Shown here: positions 23,824-34,605 of the stretch, in pieces
Numbering within the stretch: position 1 is the stretch's first letter
How the letters are laid out: every line of letters starts with the position of its first letter
Assembly: GCA_000827495.1 (NCBI GenBank)
Contig: KN817521.1
Span: 682,001 to 746,000, forward strand
Direction of reading: 5' to 3'
Origin: Hypholoma sublateritium FD-334 SS-4
Taxonomy: Eukaryota; Basidiomycota; Agaricomycetes; Agaricales; Strophariaceae
Length of the DNA: 64,000 nt
Position numbers and translations under genes: made by a program
The notes under the pieces: generated by a model
The model's database searches: none
Told to the model about the DNA's origin: nothing
What the model saw: the letters and a program-made list of their open reading frames with translations, nothing else

Positions 23824-24791
23824 ATGGCTCGTTCGCCCATCGCGAATGCGTGGGACAAGTGGGTCAAGGCGGGCGTCGCCGCAGGTCGCCGCCCATATGC
23901 AGCGCGGATCATGTGGTAAGTTATAGGACGGACCGGAGTAGCGGAGGGCGGTTATATAGCGCGGCCTGTGCAGACAAATTCTTGTCTCCTTCTATGACAC
24001 ACTACAGTGACGACTGCGAATTCGACCTGCACCCGGGCTCCCGCGCAGGCCCCGTCCTCATTTTTGTGCACGGCGGAGCTTGGCGCGCGTATGTACCGCC
24101 CTGCCTACACAGCGTCTGCTGATCCAGCCCCAGTGAGGACAAGGCGATGCACGCCGACCTCGCCAGACGCCTTGCGGCCGCCTCGGGCTGCCCCGTCGCC
24201 GTCCCAAACTACCGCCTCACCCCCGCAGACAACACCGATCCGAAGTGGCGCCACCCGATCCATGCCGGCGACGTCCTCGCCTTCCTTAACTTCATCCGCG
24301 GGCACCCGGGCGTCGACGCCGACAACCTCGTCCTCATCGGCCACAGCTGCAGCGCCCACATGCTCGCGGCCATCGCCCTGCAGTCCGCCGAGCCCGCGCT
24401 CGTCCCCGCACCCGCCGTCCTCGCCGCGATCAGGGGCATCGTCTGCTCCGAGGGCATCTTCGACCTCGACGCGCTGCTCGTGCGCTTCCCCGACTACCGC
24501 GCGTGGTTCATCGCACCCGCCTTCGGCCCGGGTCCCGACTATGCGCAGTACAACGCCGCGGCGTGGCCGCTGCGCGACGGCGGCGCGCGCATCGAGTGGC
24601 TGCTGCTGCACTCGCACGAGGACACCCTCGTCGACGTCGCCCAGGCGGAGCTCATGCACGCGCACCTCACCGCGCTCGACCCCGCGCGCACGGTGCTCGA
24701 GCTGGACACGGTCACGGGGGATCACGACGATGTACTGGCTTCTGAGGCGTACGTCGCGCGTGTCTGCGCCTTCGTAGCGCGTTTCTCCTAG
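23824..24791 (+). CDS. Alpha/beta hydrolase, kynurenine formamidase-like
   Basis: Three exons (23824-23919, 24008-24063, 24112-24791) give about 276 residues. The fold carries the oxyanion word HGGAW, the nucleophile elbow GHSCSAHM, and late acid and His positions (LHSHEDTLVD, then GDHDDVL). Fungal relatives with GHSCSAHM and a DYRAWFI segment are annotated as kynurenine formamidase/arylformamidase-like esterases, so hydrolysis of N-formylkynurenine is plausible but unproven. The first intron uses the acceptor CTACAG at 24002-24007, because the nearer one makes a stop. The leader (MARSPIANAWDKWVKAGVAA) is not typical of the family and resembles the kinase-domain start of the fusion gene at 33067. 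Codon use is strongly C-ending. The gene sits between direct repeats inside the secreted-protein array. Confidence 0.82.
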
Positions 24792-24815
24792 TTTATATCG
24801 TACGCAGATTGAATA

Positions 24816-24893
24816 CATACCGCTCGTTAGCAGAGCCCAGAATAGCAGATGGTAATGTACACTTTACCCGTGAGCCGAACATTGTGCAGAGGT
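24816..24893. repeat. Direct repeat, right copy, flanking the hydrolase gene
   Basis: Partner of 23526-23603 in direct orientation, beginning 25 bp after the hydrolase stop codon. It includes GTACACTTTACCCGTGAGCC, against GTGCACTTCACCCATGAGCT on the left. Confidence 0.7.
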
Positions 24894-25323
24894 AGTACAG
24901 CTGCAGGCCCACAAATCATTGCGCTTCTCCGTGGTCCCTGAATAGCACCAGCGTCTAAAGAAGCGCCCACTGCCTTCTCACCCGGAACATTACGCGCCCA
25001 CCGCCACCACCGATGAGATCCGTGAGGATTTGTGGCGCTCTCTGATTGGATACTTGGATATTTCTTTGCGCTTGCGAAGAGACATGCAAGGCTGAGTATA
25101 ACGACTGACTGGAGTTTTTTACTCTCCACGTTGCTTCTTCGCATGAGCTGCATTTTACGGGAAAAGAAATCCTAGCTTAATTTCATGATGGAAATTTGAG
25201 AGAACGGTGAAATACGCGCGTTGTTTCGACAAGGTACAAGGACGAGCTACGCTGCAATATCTACTCTGCATGTGACCACACTGACCGCACTACGAATTGG
25301 AAAAATAATTGGGGTCCTGTTCA

Positions 25324-25846
25324 TTAAATGGCCGAGCAGCTGAAGGAGCTTGTGAGGTCATTGAAATCAACGCTAGGCTGGCTCGTTCCCGGCACAGAGA
25401 AAAAGTCCCAGGTGCCGGCTGTGAGAACGACATCGTCGCCTCCCCCCTGCTGAGAGGTGCAGCCAAAGCTTCTACATTTCTTGTTAACAACAATGTAAGT
25501 AGAACTTAATCCGGAAGACTTACTCGAAGAATGTGCACACGAGCCCATCGGGTATCACTGCGGTCGAGATCTCCTTGTTGAGGAATACGAAGCCGCCATT
25601 GAGATTGACACAGTCGTCCGAGCCGACGGGAATGTCCACGCAGCCAGTGCCAACGGGGCCGGTGCATACTTCCACATTGACTGAGGCATCCTGTTTTCCG
25701 GTAGCACTGTCAGCTTTCATACTCCAACACTCACAGTGAGATGTGCTTACTGCGCCTCTAGCCTCGATAACGGCTGCGGAACTGACTGTAGCAAGATAGA
25801 GCATGGCCAAAGCCGAAAAAAGGTGTGCGCTGGTGAACTTGAACAT
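25324..25846 (-). CDS. Small secreted six-cysteine protein, copy D
   Basis: Exons 25846-25751, 25690-25524 and 25471-25324 give 136 residues with the same architecture as copies A and B. The signal peptide is MFKFTSAHLFSALAMLYLA, followed by TVSSAAVIEARGA and DASVNVEVCTGPVGTGC. All six cysteines are present, and the protein ends DFNDLTSSFSCSAI. It lies beyond the hydrolase gene, in the same orientation as A and B. A TATAAAT box lies 95 nt upstream (25941-25947, minus strand). Confidence 0.8.
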
Positions 25847-25940
25847 GTTGAGTGCTTTCTGGATTTGAAACTGCTGGTAAGAAGGCAGGGCTCGGATTTG
25901 AGGGCGCTGTGAGGATTCTTCTACTCTGGCATGCCCTGCA

Positions 25941-25947
25941 ATTTATA
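25941..25947 (-). promoter_or_regulatory. TATA box of secreted-protein copy D
   Basis: TATAAAT on the minus strand, 95 nt upstream of the copy D ATG, followed by the same GCAGGGCATG word as at copy A. Confidence 0.6.
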
Positions 25948-26394
25948 CTTGTCCGTTATACTGAAAGTTATAATTATTAGGAGTCATATGCACCATTCCC
26001 AGCGAGGCTCTATGCTCATCAGAATAGACGGTCTGGTAAATTTATCCTCGCATGTTCTAGAAACTAAGTCGAGCATTTGAATTTTTTACACAAATAGAAT
26101 TGTGACTCGTGAACATGTCCGGGTCCTACTCTCAAAATGAGCTCTCAGAGTCGGAATTAGGATATTAATGGCTCAACTGAAGTTTTGGAAACCAAAAGGC
26201 TATCATGCCCTACAAAACTCTCAAACGGCCGCCTACACAAGACCGAGAAGTAAGGATGTTTATCTCAAAATTACAAGTGAGTTATTAGTTACCTATTCTC
26301 AAGAGAGCTCTTTTCTTAGCCCTAACTTTATGCAATACTTGGATCAGTTGCATGAACTGCTAAAACCAAACGCCTACATCATGATGAGGGTAGG

Positions 26395-26995
26395 ATTTCC
26401 AGGAAGGGGTTAGCGACCGCCACCTCAGACGGTATCCAAATTCATGGACGGGGACATGCTCTACGCTCAGAGCACGTTGATGCAATTTCCGCATCGCGTG
26501 CACAGTGCGGCAAAACCTCGCACAGCTGTGCAGACTAGACACGCCCCCTGGGTGGCTGCAGACGGACGTCGCCTGCGGGCCGCTATTCTACTGCGACGAG
26601 AGGGCCGCTCGCGTCGCGCGCGGGGTTGTATGTCGCGTGGTCGGCGAGATCGTTGCGACGACAGGATGGTGCTCGCTCCGCTCACCACTGCCTCTGGGCA
26701 CAGCGGCGAGGCCGACGAGATCCGCCCTGCCGCAGGCGCCCAGTGCCGCGCGTGACCCGGCGGGGCTGGCGTACGCGGAGCGCACATGGCGATCTGAGCC
26801 TCACGAACTTGGACGTGCTCCTCGGCGCGGACAGTATACTGTGGATTGTGGACTGGGCGGTCTAACCGCGCTGGTACTTGGGAGTCGGGACGCGGTGGCG
26901 ATGGCCGGCTTCCCGGACGCGCCACGGTCGTAGCATGCGCTCAGGCCGTTTGAGGCGGGGCAGCAGGTGGACGAGATATGTAGATCTTGTTGGGC
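26395..26995 (+). pseudogene. Decayed copy of the kinase part of the fusion gene
   Basis: The stretch follows 33240-33850 in order. It shows CGCCACCTCA, GACGGGGACATGCT, TGCAATTTCCGCATCGCGTG, CAGGATGGTGCTCGCT, GGCGATCTGAGCCTCACGAA, GTGGATTGTGGACTGGGCGG and GGCTTCCCGGACGCGCC. Several frame breaks and small deletions interrupt it, including loss of the residues before the catalytic HGD, and a stop follows the DWA-equivalent word. It cannot make the full kinase fold, and the upstream GTPase-like part is absent. Confidence 0.85.
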
Positions 26996-27220
26996 ATTCT
27001 TCATTCACGGAGTCCGCAAACAATGAACATGAGCGTTGACAGTTGCTGGTTGCGGCGAGCGAGATTTTGCATGTGTTTGGTACGGGCGGCGCGGGCGGCT
27101 CGGCAGTCCTGCAGGCGGCGCCCCTTGGCCCTTCACAGCACGGGTGTCCGACGTCCATGGGCTGTCTTGCGCTCCACGTTATCCTTATAGGTTCGCTTGC
27201 AACCTTTACGAAGATCATAC

Positions 27221-27765
27221 TCATATCAGGCTTAGGCTTTCTAGGGAGTGGATAACACAGTTGAAATTTGAAAGTGAGAAAGTTTGTCCTATGCGCCGCA
27301 ACACCACCGTCTCGTCGTTCACGTATTGAGAGCGCTCTGGTGGCCCCTTTTCGACGAATGCATGCTTGTTCGTGTCTCCGGCCGAAGTAAAGCTGGGAAG
27401 CGACTCGTAGAACCACATCAACGTCCTTGGTCCCGGTGTTCGTAGGCCGCGCCGGGTCATCTCCACGCTCTCTTTTCTCTCCGCGTACTCGAGATGGGGG
27501 TCGGAATGTATGGCGAGCGGCTCGTTTCTGCCCGCTTCCCGCGCCAGCTGCGCTGGTCCAGCCCAACGCGAGACGAAGCTCGATGCTTGGATATGACACG
27601 ATGCGTGCGCACGGTTCCTAGGCAGATGCCCCCCAACCCAAGAGCCTCCGAAAAGCGGGTCAAACAAAGCTAGCAGGTGGTCTCCACTCACCGAGAAGAT
27701 GCTACTTCACGCATGCTGCGGCGCGCCCAGCTGCGTTGCGTCGCGTGCACGGTGCGATAGATCAT
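27221..27765 (-). CDS. Possible small protein with mitochondrial-type leader
   Basis: Two exons (27765-27692 and 27578-27221) give 143 residues. The first exon encodes a basic, Ser/Arg-rich, acid-poor leader (MIYRTVHATQRSWARRSMRE), which resembles a mitochondrial presequence. The second has a protein-like composition (LAIHSDPHLEYAERKESVEM, then MWFYESLPSFTSAGDTNKHA). The acceptor is CATCGAG, a weak one, and the C-terminus has no recognisable ending. The gene diverges from the sirtuin gene with about 120 bp between starts. I do not recognise the family; it could be a truncated remnant of a longer gene. Confidence 0.35.
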
Positions 27766-27884
27766 GGTGGCCGCCCGAATCAACTTAAATAATTCCCAGG
27801 CGGTCAGGATGCTTGCCACGAGTCCATCAACAAACTGGCTTCCAACAGTCAAGTCCTGCAGTCAATCAGGCGGCGCTTGTCGGA

Positions 27885-28972
27885 ATGGATCCAGGTCTAA
27901 CAGCAAAATTTAGAGCCGATTTTGCCACAGCAAAACACATTATCGTTATTGCTGGCGCTGGTCTCTCAGCAGCTTCAGGTGCGTTCAAACTTGCATATCT
28001 AATTCACGCTTTTGTTAGGTTTCTCACAAACACACCAATTTGAACCAATAGGTATACCTACTTTCAGAGATGGAGGCGGGATGTGGCAATCTCTAGACGC
28101 CACTAGCCTTGCCACTCCAGAGGCATTCAAAGAGAACCCTTCGTTGGTGTGGCAGTTTTATCACTATCGTCGCCGCAAGTAAGTACGCAGGACTATCCCT
28201 GCATCCACGGGTTCGCATCTAAATTTACTGCACAGAGCATTAGAGGCTCAACCCAACGTCGCTCACAAGATCTTAGCGAAGCTCGCCGTGCCCAATTTAC
28301 TCAGGACTGTTGCTCCCGCAGCGCAGTCATTCCATCTGATAACGCAAAATGTAGACAGGCTCTCAGTGCGAGCGGTCGACGCGCTGGAAAGAGAGTTGAT
28401 TCAGCAGAATGTCAAGGGTCCCGCGAATCGCGCGCGCAAGGGATCCATCCTCCAGATGCATGGGAAGCTCTTCGAGGTCCAGTGCACTAAATGCGACTGG
28501 CGCGCGGAGGACTTTTCTATGCCTCTCTACCCAGCGCTGAGAAAAGCTGAGGAAGGCATCCAGAACTACACCGACGCCGGTTCGAAGGCCCGCGATATTC
28601 CTGTGGATCAGCTGCCGCGCTGCCCCCAGTGCCACGAGCTCGCCAGACCCGGCGTAGTGTGGTTCGGCGAGAAGCCGTACTATCTGGATGTAATCAACTC
28701 TCTCGTTTTCAAGGTCGACATGTGTCTCGTTATCGGCACTTCGTCTACGGTGCGCCTTCTGCGCTCTCTCATGTAAAAAATATGCAGGTTATCTGACTCG
28801 AGAAACGCAGGTGCATCCTGCTGCTGGCTACGCGTATCGTGTGCAGCGGCGTCATGGACACGTTGCTGTGTTCAATCTCGATCCCAGCGAAAAGGACGAG
28901 AAGGCTACTCCCGTTTTCCGTGGGGGCTGTGAGAAGGTTCTGCCACTTGTATTCCCCGAGCTTGCGGATTGA
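27885..28972 (+). CDS. SIRT5-like NAD-dependent protein deacylase
   Basis: Four exons (27885-27978, 28052-28178, 28236-28749, 28811-28972) give 298 residues. NAD-binding words are GAGLSAASG followed by IPTFRD, TQNVD, and GTSST. The catalytic His is in LQMHG. The zinc site is CTKC ... CPQC, followed by RPGVVWFGE. The segment [11 protein letters not shown] carries Tyr and Arg three apart, which in human SIRT5 (Tyr102, Arg105) recognise succinyl- or malonyl-lysine. A desuccinylase/demalonylase activity is therefore inferred rather than plain deacetylation. The start is the first ATG that keeps the Rossmann entry strand (HIIVIAGAG). The length is close to the class III sirtuin norm. Confidence 0.92.
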
Positions 28973-31900
28973 AAGCCCTGTCCTTTTTCTCTCTCTCCCT
29001 CGTGCCTCTTTAGGCAAATATTTTTTGAAAATGCGCTCCGTTACTCAATTTCGAGTCAGAAAAAATCACAACAATGGTGACGGCACTTGTATATATGTTT
29101 GTAAGTTGCTTCTTGCTTCACCTTTAAGCCGTCAATCAACTGATCGAGATGTGTTCCTGTCTACGAAGCCGAGGGACCCACAGGTCACTTGTTCTTCTTC
29201 GGATTCATTCACTAGATGATCTATGCTCCTGAAAAGTTTGCCTCGTGTTGTTTTACACAGTGCACCACGGCTGGTACGGAGTGCCATCAGATATGGGCGT
29301 GGAGACCGTGAGTGTAGAATGGATCCAACAGCTTTATAGCATCCGGTATGCTCAGAAAATCCTCGTGGCAAACCCCAAATTCTGGTTAGCCAGTCACTTC
29401 GAGTCAGAGAAATCGAGGAACCAGTCGCAGTTCGCAGCGCCGTCCTTCAAACTCAACTCCGCTTGACAGCTTCTTTTGTGTCTTCCCGGAATAATAGATG
29501 CGGTGGAGAAACGACCAGAACTTTCCCCTGGATCTGGAATCTGGGTCTGCCTTCAAAAAACTATAAAAATGAGAGTTTTTGAAAGACGGCTCTCCGGGAT
29601 ATATCTGTCGTCCACTTTTTTCTCGATACCCAGTCGACGTCACCCTATAGGCACACTTTTGCACGAACGCTTGCCAACCGATGAATGATCTAGGACAACT
29701 TATTCAGCAACCATGGGAGTGCGGCTCAGACATACTCGACCCACGGATACAAAGTCTGCGCCTCGAATCCACTATTCTGTGGGCTGCAAATTCCACGGGG
29801 CAAGTCCACTGGCGGTCTAGTCAGAGCATTTTTGACGACGAAGCCTCTGGAGATGATCGCCCGCGTGGCGTGTCTGTAGACATGTACCAGCCTGAGGTTC
29901 ACTGTTTCGCCCCTTCAGGCGACAATTTCTTTGGGACTCTCAAATTTGCTGTTTGCCCGGGGAAGCTCCATACCACTACACCGCCAAATGACAAACATGT
30001 GGGAAAAATGTTTGGCAGTTGATCTAATCACAACCTCTATGAATGTGGGTCGGATGTCGGTATAGTGTGGTTGCCATCCTACGATCCGACTAATCACAGC
30101 ATGTCTCCAGAATGATCTGATCACGACATTTCTCAGAAACCTGTAGACAGGTGGCAGCCCATTTTGCTCCCAGCTTCTGCTGCCAGCAGTTCCCCCGTTT
30201 TTCTGCCTTTTTATTCATTGCTTACTCACTCATAAACACAATAAAATAAGGACTTGTCAATAGCGAAAATGTATCATATTCATTAGGTCAATAATACATG
30301 GTAATGACTCTTATTTACAATGCTCTCAACAGCAACTTGGAAGCAGAATGCACTGGCTAATATCTACCCCCCGGAGAATACATTCACTCAGTGTTGTGCT
30401 TGTTCAGCTGCACCACTTGCGCGAGTGAGATAGAAGCTGTGAACACTCGTCAGTTTAGCAGTATTGGATGATGAAAGAATGGAGCAGCTCACCATAGCCA
30501 ACCGCTGTCATCATCCCCGGTGCTACACTGTCCCAAATATCTGACCTCAAAATGTCAGAACGACAACCATCGACGTGGGTCTTGAGTGGATTTGCGCTGC
30601 GGTTGGTTGGGTGTCCGGCAATACAGGCCTCGGAGCTATGCCAAAGCAAAACAAATAATGAGACACCAAGAGCGTGAGGCAACAAGGAAGTAAGCCAAGA
30701 GCCTGCACGACCATTGGGGACCCAACAGACTCGGAGAACATCGCAAGGCAAGGCTAGCAGTGGCAGACACCAAGGATGTGGGGTCCTGAAGCTTGTCAAG
30801 TGCAGCCATTACAAACGAGATCACAAGGGGCACCCAAAAATGTTACACAGATAGCAGAGAGGTCGAGAGCAAGCCGCAGAGCATCCAGCGACCGCTGATG
30901 CAGATGGTTGAAGAGGAAGCCACGGTTCCAGTATTTGGTCGTGGTTGAAGGCACAAATAAACCGTCGGAGTTTAAACGACTTGGTGATTTTGACTAAGTG
31001 CAATGCACGGGCCCTCTCCCATTGAACTCATTGTTTATACTTTTCTGCTTGTGTGATGAGTTAAGAATGTTATATAGCTATGTTTCAAGTTATTCTGATT
31101 TTCAATTTTGCGATTTTGATCATAATTAAGTATACGACACAAATTAAAGCCTCAGGTTATGAGAGCTGGGCTCAAAACCTGTGAGCGAGCTGTTGAGCCG
31201 CTGACACGGAACTGTACGGCATCAGCCAATATATGCCTGCCATTGATGCCGAGGTAACGTTGATCAAATAGCTGTTAAGCGGAGTTTGACTCCAGATGCC
31301 ATCAACCTTTAGTACAATTGGCGGTGTAGACCGCTCCTTCTCCACGAAATCAAGTTCGACCAACCTGTTACAGTCGCCGATTTGTATGGACTCATGAGCG
31401 GCAATAATCTCCAGTTTTACCGATTCTACCCACTGGGTAGCGGTTGTCTCCATTGGCAACTCAACTTGCTCAAACTCATGGAATCGCAAGGCTGGGTCAA
31501 GGAGGGCTCTTATGCCGGAGCCTGGGAAGCGGTGAAGGAAGTGGACTGTGGCACAATTGGTAAATTCCGAAAAAAAGTTGCCATGGCCGCCACGAAAAGG
31601 TACCTTTTACTCTGACCCGGGTATGTTGATGTCCACCAACATGATTTTAGAAAACTGAATTCCTTCTAGCTTTGCCGACAGTTTAAATCCAGCAAGAACA
31701 ATTGGCAAGCGTGTTTGCAGTTTTGACCCCAGTAACCAAAGTAATACCATGAATATTCACTCCGGCTGCTAAGTACTACACTACAGTTTCACCTGACTGC
31801 GATCGAGCCACTGAAGTAGTACCTGTTGGCAATAAGTCCTTTGTTGGCTATGTACTCAGCACGTGTGGTGATTTGGATATTGTGATGATCGTGATCAAAA

Positions 31901-32248
31901 CCCCCTCTGAGATTCAGAGACCCAGCACAAACTCTTGCTGAGAATAAAGCATGGGCCGGAATGGCAAGCTGTTTTTCTTGGATTTTGAACTTGCTTTGCC
32001 CTTACTTATAAACAGACATTCGTGGGAAATAGTTGTCCGGCGACGTGGTGGTGGCCACAGTGGGCCATTTGAACTCGACATCATTTACATAAACGCTAAC
32101 CTACGCTAATCTTCAACGTTCAACGTTCAACTTCCATTACCTACCGACAGTCTCTCTAACAGCTCCCCGGATTTTTCTCTCATTCTCATCTTCTTTTGTT
32201 CAAGAAAGACTGTAGCCGAAGCTCTGGCTCGATTATAGGCCACAAATA
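28973..32248. other. AT-richer, gene-poor region of about 3.3 kb
   Basis: No recognised gene occupies this stretch. Weak candidates are a 113-residue frame at 29681-30022 with a TATAAAAA word near 29563, a hydrophobic minus-strand frame around 30455-30833 that could be a membrane-protein remnant, and a minus-strand frame of 105 residues at 31172-31489. None shows splice-supported continuity or a family motif. Base composition is clearly lower in GC than the flanking genes. The region may be decayed mobile or duplicated DNA. Confidence 0.4.
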
Positions 32249-33866
32249 ATGGGCCAGACTGTTCTCAACGTCGTTATTACAGGTTCGCATCCGTTTTACC
32301 GATTCGACCTTTCTTTATAATACTCCTTGCTTAGGTTCTTCTGGAAGCGGGAAACGCAGCCTACGAGGCAAATTAGTGGGGAATGTTCCTTACCCAACGA
32401 ATTATCCTGATTACTTTCGCCAGGAGACCTATGTCATGAAACGGGGCGGCACCATCTTTTCGTTTCGGGGCCATATTGTCGGCGCAGAAGGCGAACTTAG
32501 ATATGAACACCCACCCATTGATTTTGGCGTGGCTCTAGTGGAATCTTCGCTTGTATATCGGGATTTCGCGAATACCCCATACTTCGGCCAAGCTTGTCAG
32601 ATGGCTCCTCATGCATCACGCATCTGTGTTGTCGGTACCAAGCGCGATACTATACGGGATGACTATTGTGCAGCAGACCTCAGAGCGCGCGCGCACCCTT
32701 CTCAGGCTGCATACTACCATGGGTGTGCCTATTTATCTGTCAACTGTCACGATGGGTCTGGAGTTGAAGCTCTTTGTGAGCATATCGGTACGTTCCAGCC
32801 CGGTGCTCGCTTGTACGCATGTTGACCTCGTTGACAGTTGATACTGTGAAAGGCATAGCTCCTCTCCATAAGAAGAGGACAATTTCAGCGTCGCTTATTT
32901 CAGTATTCGAACAGCTCACAGACGATATTCTAGATTGTATCGCTGCCCTCTTTTCCCTCCCTGTGCCCAAGGATGTCAATCAAGATGTAAGTCATGAGAT
33001 CTTATCTTGGACGAGGTACTGATCTAATGCAGACCCCTGACGGCGAGGAGCTGGACGACGCCGACGTATCTCGACTGGTTCGTTCGCCAATCGCAAAGGC
33101 CTGGGAAGAGCGGGTGAAGGAGCGCGTCGACGCACCGTGGGGCGTACCGACACATCAAATAACACCGAATCTTATCGCGAAGGCAAACGCGCCACACGAA
33201 CGCATGGCTGTGAATTTCGTGCGACAACACACACGCATCCCTGTGCCCCAGGTCCGCCACCGCCACCTCAAAAAGTGGATGGTATCTGAGTTTATTGACG
33301 GGAACATGCTTTACACGTGCTGGAACGCGCAGAGTACTTTCATGCAGTTCCGCATCGCGTGCACGGTACGGCACTACCTTTCGCAGCTGCGCAAACTGAA
33401 GGGTACGATACCCGGTCGGCTGGAGACCCACATCGCCAGTGGGCCGCTATTTGACTGCAACGAGAATGGGCCGTTTACGTCGCGCGCGGGATTCCAGGCA
33501 TGGTGCGAGATGGTTGCGGTGACAGGCTGGTGCTCGCTGGCTACTGCCTTCTGGCACAGCGGCGAAGCCGACAAGATGGAGCCACAGCAGGAGCCTGTCA
33601 CCCACGAGCCATGGGACCTGGTGTACGCGCACGGTGACCTGAATCTCACGAACTTGCTCCTTGGGTCGGATGGTGTGCTGTGGGTTGTGGACTGGGCGGA
33701 GAGCGGGTTCTATCCGCGATGGTGGGACGGGGTGGCGATGGCAAGCTTCCCGGATGCGCCGCGGTCATGGCATGCACTGAGACCGTTTATGGCGGGGAGG
33801 CATGCGGATGATATGCATAGATCATTCTGGGCATTCTTCACTCAAGAAGTGCATCGCTTTCGATAA
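32249..33866 (+). CDS. Fusion of a degenerate Ras-like domain and an APH-type kinase
   Basis: Four exons (32249-32282, 32335-32787, 32838-32986, 33033-33866) join in phase to give 489 residues. The first 180 or so look like a small GTPase: beta strand VLNVVITG, P-loop GSSGSGKRS, a G4-like TKRD in CVVGTKRD, and a G5-like AYLSVNCHDGSGVEAL. The P-loop has Arg where Ser/Thr should bind magnesium, and no DxxG switch II motif is visible, so GTP hydrolysis is doubtful. A helical linker (about 180-215) leads to an aminoglycoside-phosphotransferase-fold kinase with RIPVPQVRH, WMVSEFIDG, catalytic loop AHGDLNLTNLL and metal loop VVDWAESGFYP. The substrate is unknown. Decayed copies lie at 26395-26995 and 23640-23823. 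Confidence 0.85.
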
Positions 33867-34269
33867 AATATGCCACTTGAAATAAAAATAATTGGGCAAA
33901 AGGATGATGTGACATACAGGTCTTTGAACTTTCCGGGTGCTGTTCGCCAGTCATGATGACTACCATTTTCATTGTCGCGCGCACTACATTTACAGATTGT
34001 CTTATCATTCGTGCTACCCTACTTGGAGAAGAGTACGCACTTCTGAATTTCAACGTTGAATATAGCCGCCTACGCGAGACTAAAAGGACATCAAGTCATT
34101 TATCACGAAATTGAAAGGAATTTCTTAGTACCTGTTTCCAGGCAAGGCGACAGGCGGGGGGGTCGCAGAGGCAGTAGTCATCAGTGCTCTTTTCTCAGCC
34201 CTAGCTTTGTGCAATGACTTGATCAATGTAAGCATTGCAGTGTTGGCGACCCCCCAGTAGACTAGTATT
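33867..34269. other. Intergenic region
   Basis: About 400 bp between the fusion gene stop and the first remnant of the unknown-gene family. It is AT-richer than the genes. Nothing else is recognisable. Confidence 0.4.
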
Positions 34270-34398
34270 TAAAATGGTTCGTCCGTCACGCGTCACAGGC
34301 CTAGTGGACGTGGAGTCTGGACGAAATCGGTCAGTTGTCCCAAGCCTTTCCTCCTGTTCCTTCAGACTACATGGGCATTCATCGTAGAAATGGAGCAT
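34270..34398 (-). pseudogene. Fragment of the unknown gene found at 35871-36656
   Basis: From the ATG at 34398 the first 20 or so codons (MLHFYDECPCSLKEQEERL) match the start of the intact gene, then homology stops. It heads a duplicated module with the protease pseudogene that follows. Confidence 0.7.
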
Positions 34399-34605
34399 TT
34401 CGGTTGAGTGGTATAAGTAGTAAAAGGAGTCTTGATCACCGGCTTTGAACGTTTGAACAGCCGCAGCGGCATTGTTTCTATTTGGCACTCCGGCCGAGAG
34501 AAGCCGAGAGAGCGGCTCCTTGGATAGCAAGTTGATCCATTTCTCCGCAGTCAATCTAGCACGACATAAAATACAACGACGTCCTCGCAATGCGCTCTGC
34601 CGACC

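Larger units (their letters stand above)
25195..26130. repeat. Partial duplicated unit D of the secreted-protein array
   Basis: It carries the shared 3' flank (CGCGCGTTGTTTCGACAAGG), copy D, the TATA region and a decayed 5' block (GTGAACATGT near 26112). The distal block of the preceding unit is recognisable at 24935-25060 (GAATAGCACCAGCGTCTAAA). The array therefore continued here before 22450-24930 came between units B and D. Confidence 0.65.
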
